DNA of 64,000 nucleotides from Capitulum mitella (lineage: Eukaryota > Arthropoda > Thecostraca > Pollicipedomorpha > Pollicipedidae), in the NCBI GenBank assembly GCA_030062745.1, contig CP099852.1, positions 20,730,266-20,794,265 on the forward strand, read 5' to 3'. The notes beneath the pieces were generated by a model, which was given only the letters and a program-made list of their open reading frames with translations, made no database searches and was not told the DNA's origin. The first letter of the stretch is position 1; each line of letters starts with the position of its first letter. Shown here piece by piece: positions 41,801-51,527 of this stretch. Position numbers and translations under genes: made by a program.

Positions 41801-42525
41801 TCACCGCAGAGGCCATGGCCATACTGATAGCCATTCGCATGGCAATCAGACACAACATGGTTAACGTAGTTGTCTGCTCTGACTCAAAATCGGTCCTACA
41901 AGCCATCAGCAATACGGCCGACCCATCACACTACATCATTGATTGCATACAGCAGCACGTGTCCCCTAACGTAAACGACATTTCCTTCCTTTGGATACCG
42001 GGACACGCTAACATCAAAGGTAATGAGCGAGCAGACCAGATTGCGAAACAGTCACTAGCATTTGACGCATACTTTGACACCAAATTTTCACTCGACGACT
42101 GCAAGGCCGCCCTGCAACAACACATCCGTAAACACCAACAGAACACCTGGAGACAAAATCACCACGCACACTTGTACGACATCAAACCCACACTTGGCGC
42201 CTGGGACACATCAAATCAAAAATACAGACGCCAAGAAGTCGTCCTCACCAGACTTCGAACGGGTCGCACACAATGCACACAACCACTCTTAGAGGACGGC
42301 TCTTACCAAGCACCACAATGCCACACATGCAACACAACACTTAACGTAAATCACCTCCTGCTGGAATGTAGGGATTTCGAAACACAAAGACGACCCATTA
42401 AGGCCTTCTGCCACCAAAAGAACATTCCGCTCACCCTGGGTACCCTACTGGGTAACCAGCACCCAGACCTTCTACAGCTGCTATTCACGTACCTAAATGA
42501 CACACACCTAGCAGAAAAACTCTAA
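38815..42525 (+). CDS. LINE ORF2: endonuclease, reverse transcriptase, RNase H (intact)
   Basis: This 1236-residue polyprotein has no interruption. APE-type endonuclease: LQWNVGG at the start, LQETH (about 34), LGDINAHH (about 135) and SDHYP (about 211). Reverse transcriptase: KAYRPISLTSC, QCGFRKHKSTTDNL, YLDITAAFNRV, GLPQGSVISPTLF and catalytic FADD (about 671). RNase H: YTDGS (Asp about 965), FTAEA, CSDSKS and NERAD (about 1069), all four acidic positions present. C-terminus: CHTCNTTLNVNHLLLEC (about 1166-1183), a CCHC-type motif of I-superclade elements. It nicks target DNA and primes cDNA synthesis there. An intact ORF pair suggests a young, possibly active copy. Confidence 0.95.
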   Translation: MTHILQWNVGGIPSRFTEFKTELTQRKNLLLAALQETHFRDTDSHWTHIPNFTWHVDNVNGPTRKGGAAILIANSIPHSRINVNSHLNCVAINLKISHIQTTILSIYLPPTEPDPTLHDLTTLISQLPHPVLILGDINAHHPSWGSHKTNNRGHMIHTFIESQNLTLLNTGAATRHNPRLGAVDSAIDISCCTPRISHLFEWSVEDDPGLSDHYPIHIKLSSAAIHHTKLHAPSWNLKRADWPKYEAMVDLALVNSTDHTISEVLGAISSAAQATVPKSKKPRNKASAPWWTPECQQAIAKRRRALKRYKRVMCEAHLLEYRRAKALCRSTIRGARRTAWQEHAATFNRFTPTSTIWTLMKRFHLKRPPPGPFPQLTINNQRITEPGDVVEHFKTHYTNVSANHTYATALTTSLQTLAANANIQSTNTETYNTPFTMYELRLALSKCGNTSVGPDDIHYQFFRHLSKVSLTYLLTAINNLFLNDSFPPNWRQSIIIPLPKPQKDHTQPKAYRPISLTSCASKLVERMVNTRLRHFLESKKLLDEHQCGFRKHKSTTDNLIRIVHDIKRGMNYKRTTVAAYLDITAAFNRVHKSALAHKLYKLGLRGHLAHFLLNFLRDRTVQVRCGNTTSSYGAQDQGLPQGSVISPTLFLIMINDMFDDLHCRTLHYSLFADDVAIWATDHCFFKAENTVQTGLDHIAKWCNKWGFTLSAEKSAVVAYARTTGPLTLNLTIHGKAIEQVKSFKFLGIHLDEKLTFQQHIKHTTKRCAKRINILRCLSGTDWGGDRQTLLRLYKAIIRPILEYNSFIFNTISPSLAQKLEAIQNHGIRAATGALHSTPTVSLLADADIPSLQIRRTQQLCRYYMTVQTTENHPAQSCFKHDKLDKSRAARKRPPFHVQISTALADLQFAVPPTAPRPPLRPFWIHQPPTIEYLLAERKTDITQTEILAKFREYTTVNNHKSFIYTDGSKIDDKVGFGLTSPGFELGNRLPDHTSIFTAEAMAILIAIRMAIRHNMVNVVVCSDSKSVLQAISNTADPSHYIIDCIQQHVSPNVNDISFLWIPGHANIKGNERADQIAKQSLAFDAYFDTKFSLDDCKAALQQHIRKHQQNTWRQNHHAHLYDIKPTLGAWDTSNQKYRRQEVVLTRLRTGRTQCTQPLLEDGSYQAPQCHTCNTTLNVNHLLLECRDFETQRRPIKAFCHQKNIPLTLGTLLGNQHPDLLQLLFTYLNDTHLAEKL

Positions 42526-43070
42526 CGCCACACAACACCGCACATCCTCCTCACTCCTTCCTTTCTTCCGCAACACCCGGCGTGAGAGGGTGAACGCTTA
42601 GCCAGCGTGAGAGGCGGTGTGGGCAATCTCCTCCTAGCCTGCACGATAAAGACCCCTCGGTGCTTTTCGCGAGGAGTAGGCCACGTGCCGGCACCTTGGC
42701 AAAATCAATTCTAAATCCTAAATTCCTAGTTTTTCAGGAGGGCTCAAAGTAACGTAGCCGACAGTAGCAGAGGCGGCGACTCCCTTCCTCTTCCCCCTGC
42801 GCGTCTTGCCCCCGCTTCACGGAGGCCCCCACCATGCCGATCTCAGCGACATCCAAAATTTTTTGTCACACACATTCACGTAACGTAAAAAGCACTTGTG
42901 TTCATTGCTCTTTCAACCTGTAAAGTTAAATGAAACACTTGCGCTATCTTTAAAGCTCGCCACATACACTCTAACGTAACGTAACTCACACAGACTTGAC
43001 AGGCGGCGCATAATGACCAAAAGGTCGAGGCACGCCTCTAAACCCAGTATAAGTAAGTAAGTAAGTAAGA
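42526..43070 (+). mobile_element. LINE 3' UTR with (TAAG)n tail
   Basis: After the ORF2 stop comes about 520 bases of non-coding sequence ending in CCAGTA and then (TAAG)4-5 at 43051-43068. Tetranucleotide tails replace poly(A) in this LINE group, as in the minus-strand copy. Confidence 0.75.
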
Positions 43071-43455
43071 CATACGGTCTCATTCCTGTGTGAAGTGAAG
43101 TTAACGATAAGTGTGATCAGTGGCCACCTTCCGTGACGATCAAAGGTAAGTCCCATTTTCCAGCACATCATACCAATGCCATTAAGTTCCGCATGAACTC
43201 AGTGTGTGCAAGACCCATCTATATGCTAACATATTCAGAATTAAAGATAGCTAGCTGTCTGCCTGATACGAAGGACGTTCCACGAATTGCCATAAAGTAG
43301 TAAAAGTGCCTTAGGAAGGCCTGATGAAAACGACATATGGGATTAGATTGATTCGTTTATAATAGCTGGATGACTTGTGATGTAGTCAAGACACACTAAT
43401 GATAGTCATCAATTCAGGTATTTTTTTTTTTTGTTCACGTTGTCCCTCACTTTAG

Positions 43456-43532
43456 ATGGAGATCGAGAAAATCCTGACATTCAAGACATCCGACAAGGAA
43501 TTGATGATGCTGGTGTGATACGTCGGTCACAG
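43456..43532 (+). CDS. Exon a of multi-exon host gene
   Basis: Acceptor TTTAG and donor GTAATA bound 77 nt. With two leading bases of a split codon it reads GDRENPDIQDIRQGIDDAGV followed by IRRSQ and ends in phase 0, matching exon b. The other two frames contain stops. Polar and acidic; no domain recognised. Confidence 0.6.
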
Positions 43533-43850
43533 GTAATAATCAATTTTTATTAATTTTAGAATCGCCAACTCGTCTGAACATATTGGTGGCAGAGTTGCCC
43601 CTTTCCAAACCATGAGAAATTGCAATTCTGACCTATAAAAAACCCAGAGATCAAGAAAATGAAGTTACATTTTCCAAATTCGGTCATTCAATGCAGTGTT
43701 CCAACAGACTGCAGTTATCTCCTTCATGTGATTGGAGCCATTTCTCTGCGTTCATATGCAATGTAGTGTTTGCCCTGAAAGTCAGAATGCTTCATTGTGT
43801 GCTCAGCATGTTAAGCACGTATCATCTTAAGCTATGCGATATTTTTACAG

Positions 43851-43922
43851 AGTGCCACAGTGGGTGAGCTGTGGACCACTGGGCCGAAATTTCGTTCGGC
43901 TACCGCAACTATCTGTCGCAAG
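43851..43922 (+). CDS. Exon b of multi-exon host gene
   Basis: Acceptor ATTTTTACAG and donor GTAAGC bound 72 nt in phase 0, 24 codons: SATVGELWTTGPKFRSATAT followed by ICRK. It is in frame with exon a. The next in-phase exon is not identified: the exon at 46207 needs one carried base, so a short exon is probably missing between them. Confidence 0.6.
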
Positions 43923-44715
43923 GTAAGCACAGTATATTTTCAACCGAAGATAATTTTGTCCGCCATTGACTTGGGGGGGGATGATGTCCGCCCGCTGGCT
44001 GATCTCTTAGACGTCTTCCAAACAAATTAACTTGAAACTTTCAGTTTTTTCATCTACTTCGCAAATGTCAACGAAAAATTGGTAATAGGGTGATCTTGAG
44101 TCACGCCTTAATGAGGTCATAAAGAAAGACATGGGGTTTGCGATAACACGCTCAGTTGTCCTTCGCCGCTTCATCGTTAGTGTTTTTACACTGTATTGTC
44201 ACTGGGGCTTGCACCGCCTACCAGTATGAGCCCAGTAGTTGAAAACCTAGGGGATCACACTTATGGGCGTGTGTCTTAACGTGCGACATCGTCATTGGCC
44301 TCAAAAGCGCAAAAATGTGTACACCACAAGACCGCACGGATCCGTGCGATCGATTTTCATTCATATTAGCCAGATTAGGCCATGAAGTGAAAACATATTT
44401 TTAGGCCATTTAATTAAATTATATACTTAAATTAATACAAAAAGTACAAAAGTAAAATAACGATATTACTCGCCTTAGAAAGTCGTTATCAGAAAATACC
44501 AGATATACTTTATGTTCCCCATTTCTTTTCAAACTTTCCTTGGAGTCATCTTTAAGTCATCGGCTACACAGAGCGCGCTGTGGATGAAAAATGAGTGCGC
44601 CGTTCGAAGCGTTCGTGGTGCGTGAGTGAGCTGCTCTGCTGCGGAACAGGCGGAACCTGACGCGTGCTGTTGGCCGGGCAGTGCTGTGGAGAGCCTGCTG
44701 GCCCTCTCACCGCAG

Positions 44716-44873
44716 CTGTCGGCACGGTGGATGATGAGGGAAACACTGCACTCCATCTGGGCTGCACGAAAGGACACGATCAGGTAGTGAAGATGTTGGT
44801 CAGAGAGGGCCAGTGCCCGCTCAACGCCGTCAACAAGAAGCAAGAGACGGCACTGATGCTGGCCGTCCGCCAG
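44716..44873 (+). CDS. Ankyrin-repeat exon
   Basis: Acceptor CTCACCGCAG and donor GTGAGC bound 158 nt encoding a split codon then GTVDDEGNTALHLGCTKGHD, QVVKMLVREGQCPLNAVNKK and QETALMLAVRQ. The TALHLGCTKGH-VVKMLV pattern is an ankyrin repeat (two helices and loop) with the start of the next. Ankyrin repeats mediate protein binding. Its phase (1 in, 0 out) does not match exons b or c, so it probably belongs to another gene or to a displaced exon. Confidence 0.75.
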
Positions 44874-45059
44874 GTGAGCTCAGTCCTCCTCACACAGATA
44901 TCCCTGTAGCTGACCGTCTGTCAGTTAGCCCTGTCCTGACAGCAGTCATGTACCCGAGGCGACGCTCACTGTGCCGGACACGTGCAGCCCCCCCCCCCAT
45001 ACGGCTGGCTGGCGAGGGGCCGCTGACCGGGTTGGTCAGCAACCGCTGAAAACTGACCA

Positions 45060-45200
45060 CCTGAACGTGTGGTCGCTCCCTATCTACTGATGACGTCAGC
45101 TGCTTTGCTACAAAAACACTGGCTGGACATAGTTTGTGCGAGTGAGACATGGCTCCTAACTGAGATGAAGGTTGATTACGGACCTTCCTCATACGCAAAC
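45060..45200 (+). pseudogene. Possible LINE endonuclease fragment
   Basis: A plus frame reads KHWLDIVCASETWL, like the 'D-I-SETWL' core of APE endonucleases from CR1/L2-type LINEs. Flanking sequence does not continue the domain, so at most a short relic is present. Confidence 0.3.
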
Positions 45201-46206
45201 GCACACCAGCTCACCACTCACACACCGGTGCACGTGCACATCGATAACCCAAGGCAACACAATGAATGATGCACGGCAGCAAAAAGATGTATACACCACA
45301 CAATATACGTCATTATCATACATAATCGTCAAACATACATATAGAAGCATTTGATAATCTTGATAAAGGCAAACACAACCAGCTAACAGAAGAAAGTAAT
45401 TTGAAAACTATGAATTTTTCAATCGATTTGGGGTCTGAAAGTTTAAAGAGGACGGTAAATTCCTCAGCCATTGAGGCATTCCATAACCCAAATCCAAGCC
45501 GCCAAATTGTTTTGAAGATATACCGTCCCCTAGCACAGAGCTCGCAAAGGTACTTGGCGTTTCATTTTGGCTTTTGGGATGGTTGTTTCTGCTCAAAAAC
45601 GTGATGAAGAGAAGTTAAGCAATTACCTGTTTTTTATTAGGGACTTTGTATGGTATGTTGAAGAACAATATCATTAACTTTCAGCATGTGAAAGTTCCTG
45701 AAAATTATGATTAGTATGAGCCAATTTCGGGTTATTGTAAATCGTCGATATTGCTCTTTTTTGCGCTGTTCGAAAGGTAGGGGAAAAGGAATGAAGGTGT
45801 GTCCCCTTACAACATGGAGTAATTTAAATATGAAAATATCAAAGAGTTATAGAGTCGAAGCTTCTAATGGAACAAAGTTAGGATCTCGCTCGATACAGAT
45901 GGCTAATGTTGCGTCTGAGTTTTTCCTTAGTCCTTCAGTATGATCCTTGCAGCTGAAGTCGCAGCCAGCAAGAGCACATTAGTGTTTTACAGCCATTGTG
46001 ACCTTTTTCAACTGAATGGCCTAATTTATGTTTGAATTAAATGGTGCCATAATTTCTTGAGACAGACATGAAGGACGTTAAACGACAGTCCAAATCAATG
46101 GAAGGTGGCGAAGTACTCCAGTCATTACCAGGTTAATGCAATCGCAACCTCAATGTTTGCATAGCGCGGTACTAGCGAACACTGACCCGCAAAAACATTT
46201 TTTTAG

Positions 46207-46326
46207 GAAATCGGCTGTCCCAAGTCGTTGGACAGAATAATCAGCTGACAAGAGCTATCGAGAAGGAGATTGGGCGTCTGAGTGAGAATCACCCTTTGCA
46301 CGATAAGTTTGTGGCCGCCGAAACAG
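46207..46326 (+). CDS. Exon c of multi-exon host gene
   Basis: Acceptor TTTTTTTAG and donor GTATGT bound 120 nt. The only open frame reads NRLSQVVGQNNQLTRAIEKE, IGRLSENHPLHDKF and VAAET, with split codons on both sides (phase 1 to 1). The heptad-like Leu/Val/Ile spacing suggests a coiled coil. It joins exon d in phase. Confidence 0.6.
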
Positions 46327-46633
46327 GTATGTAATGAACCAAATCTATACTTCCCTATGCATGTCAGAAATCTCATGTTCTTTTCATTAGGTACCAATGC
46401 AGTTAGTCATTGATATGTTACGTGTCATACCATTTTGAAATTTCCATGGTAAAGAATACATTCGCGATCTAAGGTATGTGTCTGCATCGTGTCGCCGCAT
46501 GAAAGTAAAAAATGCCTATAACGTAACCTGCAGTCTCGTTATTTGTCCTCGCGTTTTTCTGGTACCACCCCTTCTTTTTAAGTTACTACGAATGACGTCG
46601 TAGGGCGTGTAAGTCGTACTTTAATTAACTTAA

Positions 46634-47852
46634 CCCGTCCCCGACTGGGGGGGACAGTTGACTACCCACCCCTGAGGCTTTTTTGGGACTGCGAGAGAAC
46701 CAACAAACACAGAGTCACGAAACTTTGTGTACCTTTTGCTTCATCAATTTTACGTCTCGTGTCAAAATTTCGACCTCAGGTCACATCAGGTGCCTGGCCT
46801 AGGTTAGGTCAAACAGACCTATGTCAAAAAAAGTTGAGCGCCCTCTAACTTTTTCGCAAAACAAGATATCTCTATAATACTTTCAGGGATTAGTGATCGT
46901 GATAGATGCAACAAATCTGCTATCTCAGATTTTTCGGAATTTTCCGGGTCATTGACCTAAGGTCAAGCCTATTTTTAAGACATGTCGCCGTTTTTTCGGA
47001 AATTGACGGAATATTCCATAACATTTTTAGTGTGGAGTGAAGCAGACATCTAGTTACCGTCATTGGGCAAAGTATCAGTGACTTCCAGCCATTGACCTGA
47101 GGTCAGGTCACGAATAACTGTAGTCGGCCAAAATGTACCACCGTCAAAATCGACGATGAATTATTCAGAATGGGTAGAAAATGGCAGAACTAGCTTGCAC
47201 ACACGTAATTAATACCAGGAACCTCAAAAAGTTTGAAAAAGTAGCATATTTTGGAAATAAACAGGCTCTCGCGAATAACGCTCCGCCAACTTTACAGATT
47301 GGCAACTAATGAATTTTTCCAAAATTTAAGCATGAGAAACCATCACAAGAACCACAAAGATCAATGAAATTGACATAGATCGTGTTTTTCGCGAAAATAA
47401 AGGAACGCTAAAATTAGTTCCCGTCAATTTGGTACCGCATACGGCCGCGGCGCACACTGACGGCTGACTGGAGAATTACGGTGTCTTTAACTCAACGTTT
47501 CGGCGTATATATTGAACAAATCTGGGGAAATTAGACGTGTATCGGCATCCGCGAACATTTACGTGTGCGCTGGTGCCTTTACCTATGCGTTATTGGTCAC
47601 AGCCCTTGAGATACAGGCCATTTCTCGGTCTCATGCAGTCGGCTATGAGAAAACATAAATAGGGCGTAAATTGCTTACATATTATCTAAAACTAAAAATG
47701 AGGCCAGTTTCGAGCTCTCCTCGTCACAGGCTTTCCAACGGTATGCTTATTTTTATCGTGCGACCAACCGTTCGTGAGTTAGAGGGGGGGCAGTCAACTG
47801 CCCCCCCCCCCCAGTCGCCGATGTTCGGAACGGACCGACGGTCGTGCACGGG
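46634..47852. mobile_element. piggyBac-like MITE flanked by TTAA
   Basis: TTAA (46630-46633) followed by CCCGTCCCCGAC, and GTCGTGCACGGG followed by TTAA (47853-47856), give terminal inverted repeats matching at 10 of 12 bases with the TTAA target typical of piggyBac. Further inward both ends share ACTGGGGG and CAGTTGACT (inverted). No transposase was found in 1219 bp. The interior is AGGTCA/TGACCT-rich. It sits in the intron between exons c and d. Confidence 0.7.
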
Positions 47853-48382
47853 TTAAAATACCTACCTGAATAGCCGGCTCGACCCAACCCATCCATAACG
47901 TGGTTGACAAGCTTGTAACTTCCCGGTCACATGGCTCTAAATCATGACGTTTTTTGCCAGAGGATAATCTTGGTCCTCGAGTTTTGCATTGCTATCCCAG
48001 GAGCCTCTCGTATTTTGTCCACATCAATGTTTCAAGTTATTTTAAGCGTGTCTTTCATCTGCTCCTTAACGAGGGCGAGCAGCATCATGGTCAGCCGCGT
48101 CATTTAGACTTGTCATTTCTCAGATGCAAAACCGAGAATACTAGGGTATGGTATAATGCTTCATCGCTAGGGAAAAAAATGTGTCGCATAACATTTTAAA
48201 TTCCCTTCCAAATTAGAGCGAAAAGCCGGTGGACCGCGGTCGTTGTGCTATTCGACGTGAAGTACTGACATTACAGGGCAACGAATACATCACTGTGTGT
48301 CGCCTGCAAAGCGTAAATGAGATCTGTCAGTGACCTGCTGGCGAACGTCTAAGATCGACATCATTATTTATTTTATTTACAG

Positions 48383-48520
48383 TGGCATCTGACGAATCTG
48401 ACGCCCACGACAACGGCACTCCATGGGTGACAGTGCAGCGCCGCAGCCGTGAAAACCAGGTGCAGCTGGCCCGAAGCAAAATGGACCGTACAAGAAATGT
48501 TAGCGTTTCAATAGATTCAA
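48383..48520 (+). CDS. Exon d of multi-exon host gene
   Basis: Acceptor TTTATTTACAG; the frame continues from exon c as V-ASDESDAHDNGTPWVTVQRR, SRENQVQLARSKMDRTRN and VSVSIDSS. The proposed donor AAGTATAC at 48521 leaves one base over, which fits exon e. Other donors (for example after GCC at about 48448) are possible, so the 3' end is uncertain. Acidic start, then a basic PWVTVQRR stretch. Confidence 0.5.
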
Positions 48521-49114
48521 GTATACATTACGAGCTCTTTTCTCATCGGGCCTTTGGTATTAATCGGCGCCGCTGCCGACGCTGCCTGTCTGGTACAATT
48601 TCGGAACCAAGTCCGAAGTTTGACATTTCGTTCCAGATTTGAGGGAAAAGGATTTCATAGGGAAAGCTTTCATTGCATACGTACAATGAAAACGTGCAAA
48701 GGATAGCTTTCAATGAATATCACACGTGTTCTATGATTTGACTGATTGGTAATGCGAAATTTAGAGGGCTTGCTTCGAACATGGAAGAAACAACAGCACC
48801 AACTGCGGGTTAGTTTTCTCATTATTTGTTGAGAGAAAAATGGAGCTAATATTACCTTAAACGTATTGTCATGTAAACGAAGGAAGAGCAAGTAGCAACA
48901 GTCATTGCATCATAGGTGTTCACAAATCTGTGTCTACTCTGCATTCTCCCTGGACTTTTGCATGAACGCTCATTCACATGACACCATCTCGCGTTCATTA
49001 AATGATGCCTCTTGCCGTATTCAGTACTCTGCATTTTCCCTGGGCTTTTGCATAAACGTTCATTCACATGACTCCATCTCGTGCTCATTACATAATGCCT
49101 CTTGCCGTATTCAG

Positions 49115-49189
49115 AAGAGGTCAACTCCAAGAAAATGGATGAGGAGTTTCCCCTTCTCCCTCAAAGTGGCTGCATTATGTCGTCCTTTG
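49115..49189 (+). CDS. Exon e of multi-exon host gene
   Basis: Acceptor GCCGTATTCAG and donor GTAAGT bound 75 nt. In the carried phase it reads EVNSKKMDEEFPLLPQSGCI and MSSF. The FPL motif resembles the start of DUF4806-type domains common in arthropods, a weak similarity. It joins exon f in phase. Confidence 0.6.
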
Positions 49190-49460
49190 GTAAGTGTTAG
49201 TTTGCGCGATAGCATGCGGTTTTGTTCCCAACAATGTTTTCTTTGGTTCCCAGGCTCACTGCTATTCCTATATTAAATGGCGGAAATTCTTTACGTCTCA
49301 TTACATTTCACTGAAGCCGGAAACTGGTCATAATATATCTGCAGGTCACACTGAAGACGCTGCACTACATTGAAACCATTTAACACCTAGCTGAAGACCG
49401 TTCGCTGGCGAATCCATGCAGCAACTTTTGCCATTTTAAATATGTGATGTCAAATTTCAG

Positions 49461-49508
49461 TTCTGGAAGCAAAACCGCTGGCTGTGGCCAAGAATCTCCG
49501 GACATATG
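49461..49508 (+). CDS. Exon f of multi-exon host gene
   Basis: Acceptor CAAATTTCAG and donor GTAAGA bound 48 nt reading LEAKPLAVAKNLRTY in phase 1 to 1. With exon e and exon g it forms a continuous frame. The short symmetrical exon is helix-like. Confidence 0.6.
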
Positions 49509-49827
49509 GTAAGAAAATAAAGCAACGATCTTACGACACAATCGTTTCGTAAATTGCATAGAGTCGACGTTCTCGATCAACAGCCACTTAAGCGCCCTGG
49601 GGTTTTGAAGGATCCGACCAAAAAAGGATCCGACCTGGCCGCTCAATTTAATTTGTGGACTTTTTAAATTAGGGCCAACGATAATAATATATAAATCACG
49701 ATATTAGTAATGATTCCACTTGCCCCTTCGCGTTAAGTTATAACGTTCGCAATCTTGTCTGTTTCTTTCCAGTGTCACCTGCTCAGTATCATTACAGAAT
49801 GCCAAAAAACGATTTCTTGTTTTGCAG

Positions 49828-49905
49828 CTCAAGCAGTCGGTGGCAGATCAGCCAAGCAGTCTTTGGACCACCATTACCAGGATCGGCTGCCGGGCTGCGC
49901 CTCAA
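49828..49905 (+). CDS. Exon g of multi-exon host gene
   Basis: Acceptor CTTGTTTTGCAG and donor GTAAGT bound 78 nt reading QAVGGRSAKQSLDHHYQDRL and PGCAS in phase 1 to 1. The VGG-S-KQ pattern recalls the 'GG-T-K' core of DUF4806-like domains; this is a tentative match. It splices in frame to the exon at 51413 but not to its near copy at 50196. Confidence 0.6.
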
Positions 49906-50195
49906 GTAAGTACCTATATCATTACGTGTACAGTCTTTTCGTTGGAAATCTGGACGGCAAAAGAACACGTGCGCTTTTGTCAAAACACCCCCTAGTGTCT
50001 GCGATATATTGGCATCTTTGTACCTTGATCTTTCCTTTTCGTATCATTGTGTTCCTTTTGGTTGAGCAAATTAAGGGCGATTTTGCATCGTACTGAAATT
50101 CTGGAGCCACTTCACAAAGAGAAACTTCGAAATGGTCATGTCTCAGTTGCGGATGTAGCATATGCGGTTTACAGACTTCTATTTCATTTCTGCAG

Positions 50196-50254
50196 TTCCA
50201 CGGGAGAAAAAAGGAAGCCAGTAAGATCTGTCGCCCGTCAGCAACTGTCCTCCG
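50196..50254 (+). pseudogene. Exon h, defective copy
   Basis: Acceptor ATTTCTGCAG and donor GTAAGA bound 59 nt whose best reading is STGEKRKPVRSVARQQLSS. It is paralogous to 51413-51472 but one base shorter, which puts it out of phase with exon g (that join meets a stop). It may use a cryptic exon between them or be a dead duplicate. Confidence 0.5.
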
Positions 50255-50466
50255 GTAAGAGGAAAGTGTTACTAGCGAAAGAGTTTCCGGTTCCCCTTTC
50301 AACTTTTTTTGTTGTCCACCACATTTTTATAAGAATACGAATAAAAAATGATAACGAGACTTTTGTGTACTGCGAACAGCTTCACAACGCTAACCGTGAT
50401 AGTGGTACCGGTCTATTTGAAATGAGTAACAGCACTGGTATAATTTCCAAACTCTTCATCTGATAG

Positions 50467-50532
50467 AGGAAGAAGCGGTAACGGCTGTCCTGGGTGAGGT
50501 AAAAGACTCACGTACACGACGGCGTCTAGTTG
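50467..50532 (+). CDS. Exon i, copy 1
   Basis: Acceptor CATCTGATAG and donor GTGAGT bound 66 nt reading EEAVTAVLGEVKDSRTRRRL plus one Val, phase 1 to 1. It is paralogous to exons at 11211 and 51675: an acidic half followed by a basic Arg cluster. The preceding intron end (CACAACGCTAACCG onward) is also shared. Confidence 0.55.
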
Positions 50533-50714
50533 GTGAGTGTGATCGGTGGCAGTCGTTTGGCTCTAGCAGTGTAAAAGCAGTCGTTATTGGGTTATTCGTC
50601 AACACTATCGACCAGCAGAGTCATTTCTCTTGGCTAGACCTGTTTGCTCGTTCTGGCTGAGGGGCCTAGAGTCCAAGAAATATTAACCGCACTGGTATAA
50701 TTTCCAGACTGTTC

Positions 50715-50800
50715 GTCTACTGAGCCGGAAGAAGAAGCGGAAACGGCTGAGACAGAGAAGAGACAGAGAAGACTCACGTGCACTACGGTGTCCAGATGGT
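50715..50800 (+). pseudogene. Exon i, degenerate copy 2
   Basis: TTCGTCTACTGAG is followed by EEEAETAETEKRQRRLT-type coding and a GTGAGT donor. The unit is recognisably the same module, but the 3' half is diverged and the acceptor boundary is altered. Confidence 0.4.
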
Positions 50801-51412
50801 GAGTGTGATCGTTGACAATCATTTTGCCAGTAGCAATGTAAAAATAATCGTTACTCGGTTATTCATCGGCATTCTCGACGAACAGGGCCATTTCTTATCG
50901 CAGCCTCTCACGCTGGTTGTCGAGAGAAACAACGAAATATCGCTGTTACCAGGATTTCAACCTGAGACTTTCCGGGCACACGGCAACTGTGTCAGTCCAC
51001 GACAAATCGACGAAGGGGTGGCACCCTCGTGTCTCAGATCGGGACCAAAATTGCCGTAAGGTTTTCTCATGCCCTGAATCCACCAGTGCAAACTGTAGTT
51101 CGACCAGAGATCCAGGATTTATAGACTCCGGCTTTCGGCCAAGTGAGAGCGGTAGGAGTGAAGAAGCACTGCGTACAGCAACACAGTTTGTTTCAAACGA
51201 TACGTAGCCTGCCAGTTTGCTTCGTCAGTCCTATAAACATTGAGTCAGTTTTTCCTCAACAAACAGGGCCCATAATGTGTCCAGTAGCAGTATGCCAAGC
51301 ATCGCATTGTAATTCTCGAGTCATTTCACACATAGAAAGTTCGGAATAATTATAATACCTCAGTTGTGAATGTAACATATGCGGTTTACAAAGTCAGATT
51401 TCATTTTTACAG

Positions 51413-51472
51413 TTTCACGGAAGGAAAAAAACAAGCCAGTGAGCTCTGGTGTCCGTCAACAATTGCCTCTCG
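51413..51472 (+). CDS. Exon h, in-frame copy
   Basis: Acceptor ATTTTTACAG and donor GTAAGG bound 60 nt reading SRKEKNKPVSSGVRQQLPL in phase 1 to 1, in frame with exon g upstream and the exon at 51675 downstream. Lys/Arg-rich, possibly a nuclear localisation signal. Confidence 0.5.
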
Positions 51473-51527
51473 GTAAGGGGGAAGTGTTGTGAGTGAAACA
51501 GTTTTCAGTTCTCCTTTAATCTTTGGT

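Noticed and set aside
47784-47811. G-run/C-run hairpin resembling a terminator
   Set aside because: It lies in the subterminal part of the piggyBac-like MITE and is explained by its inverted structure.
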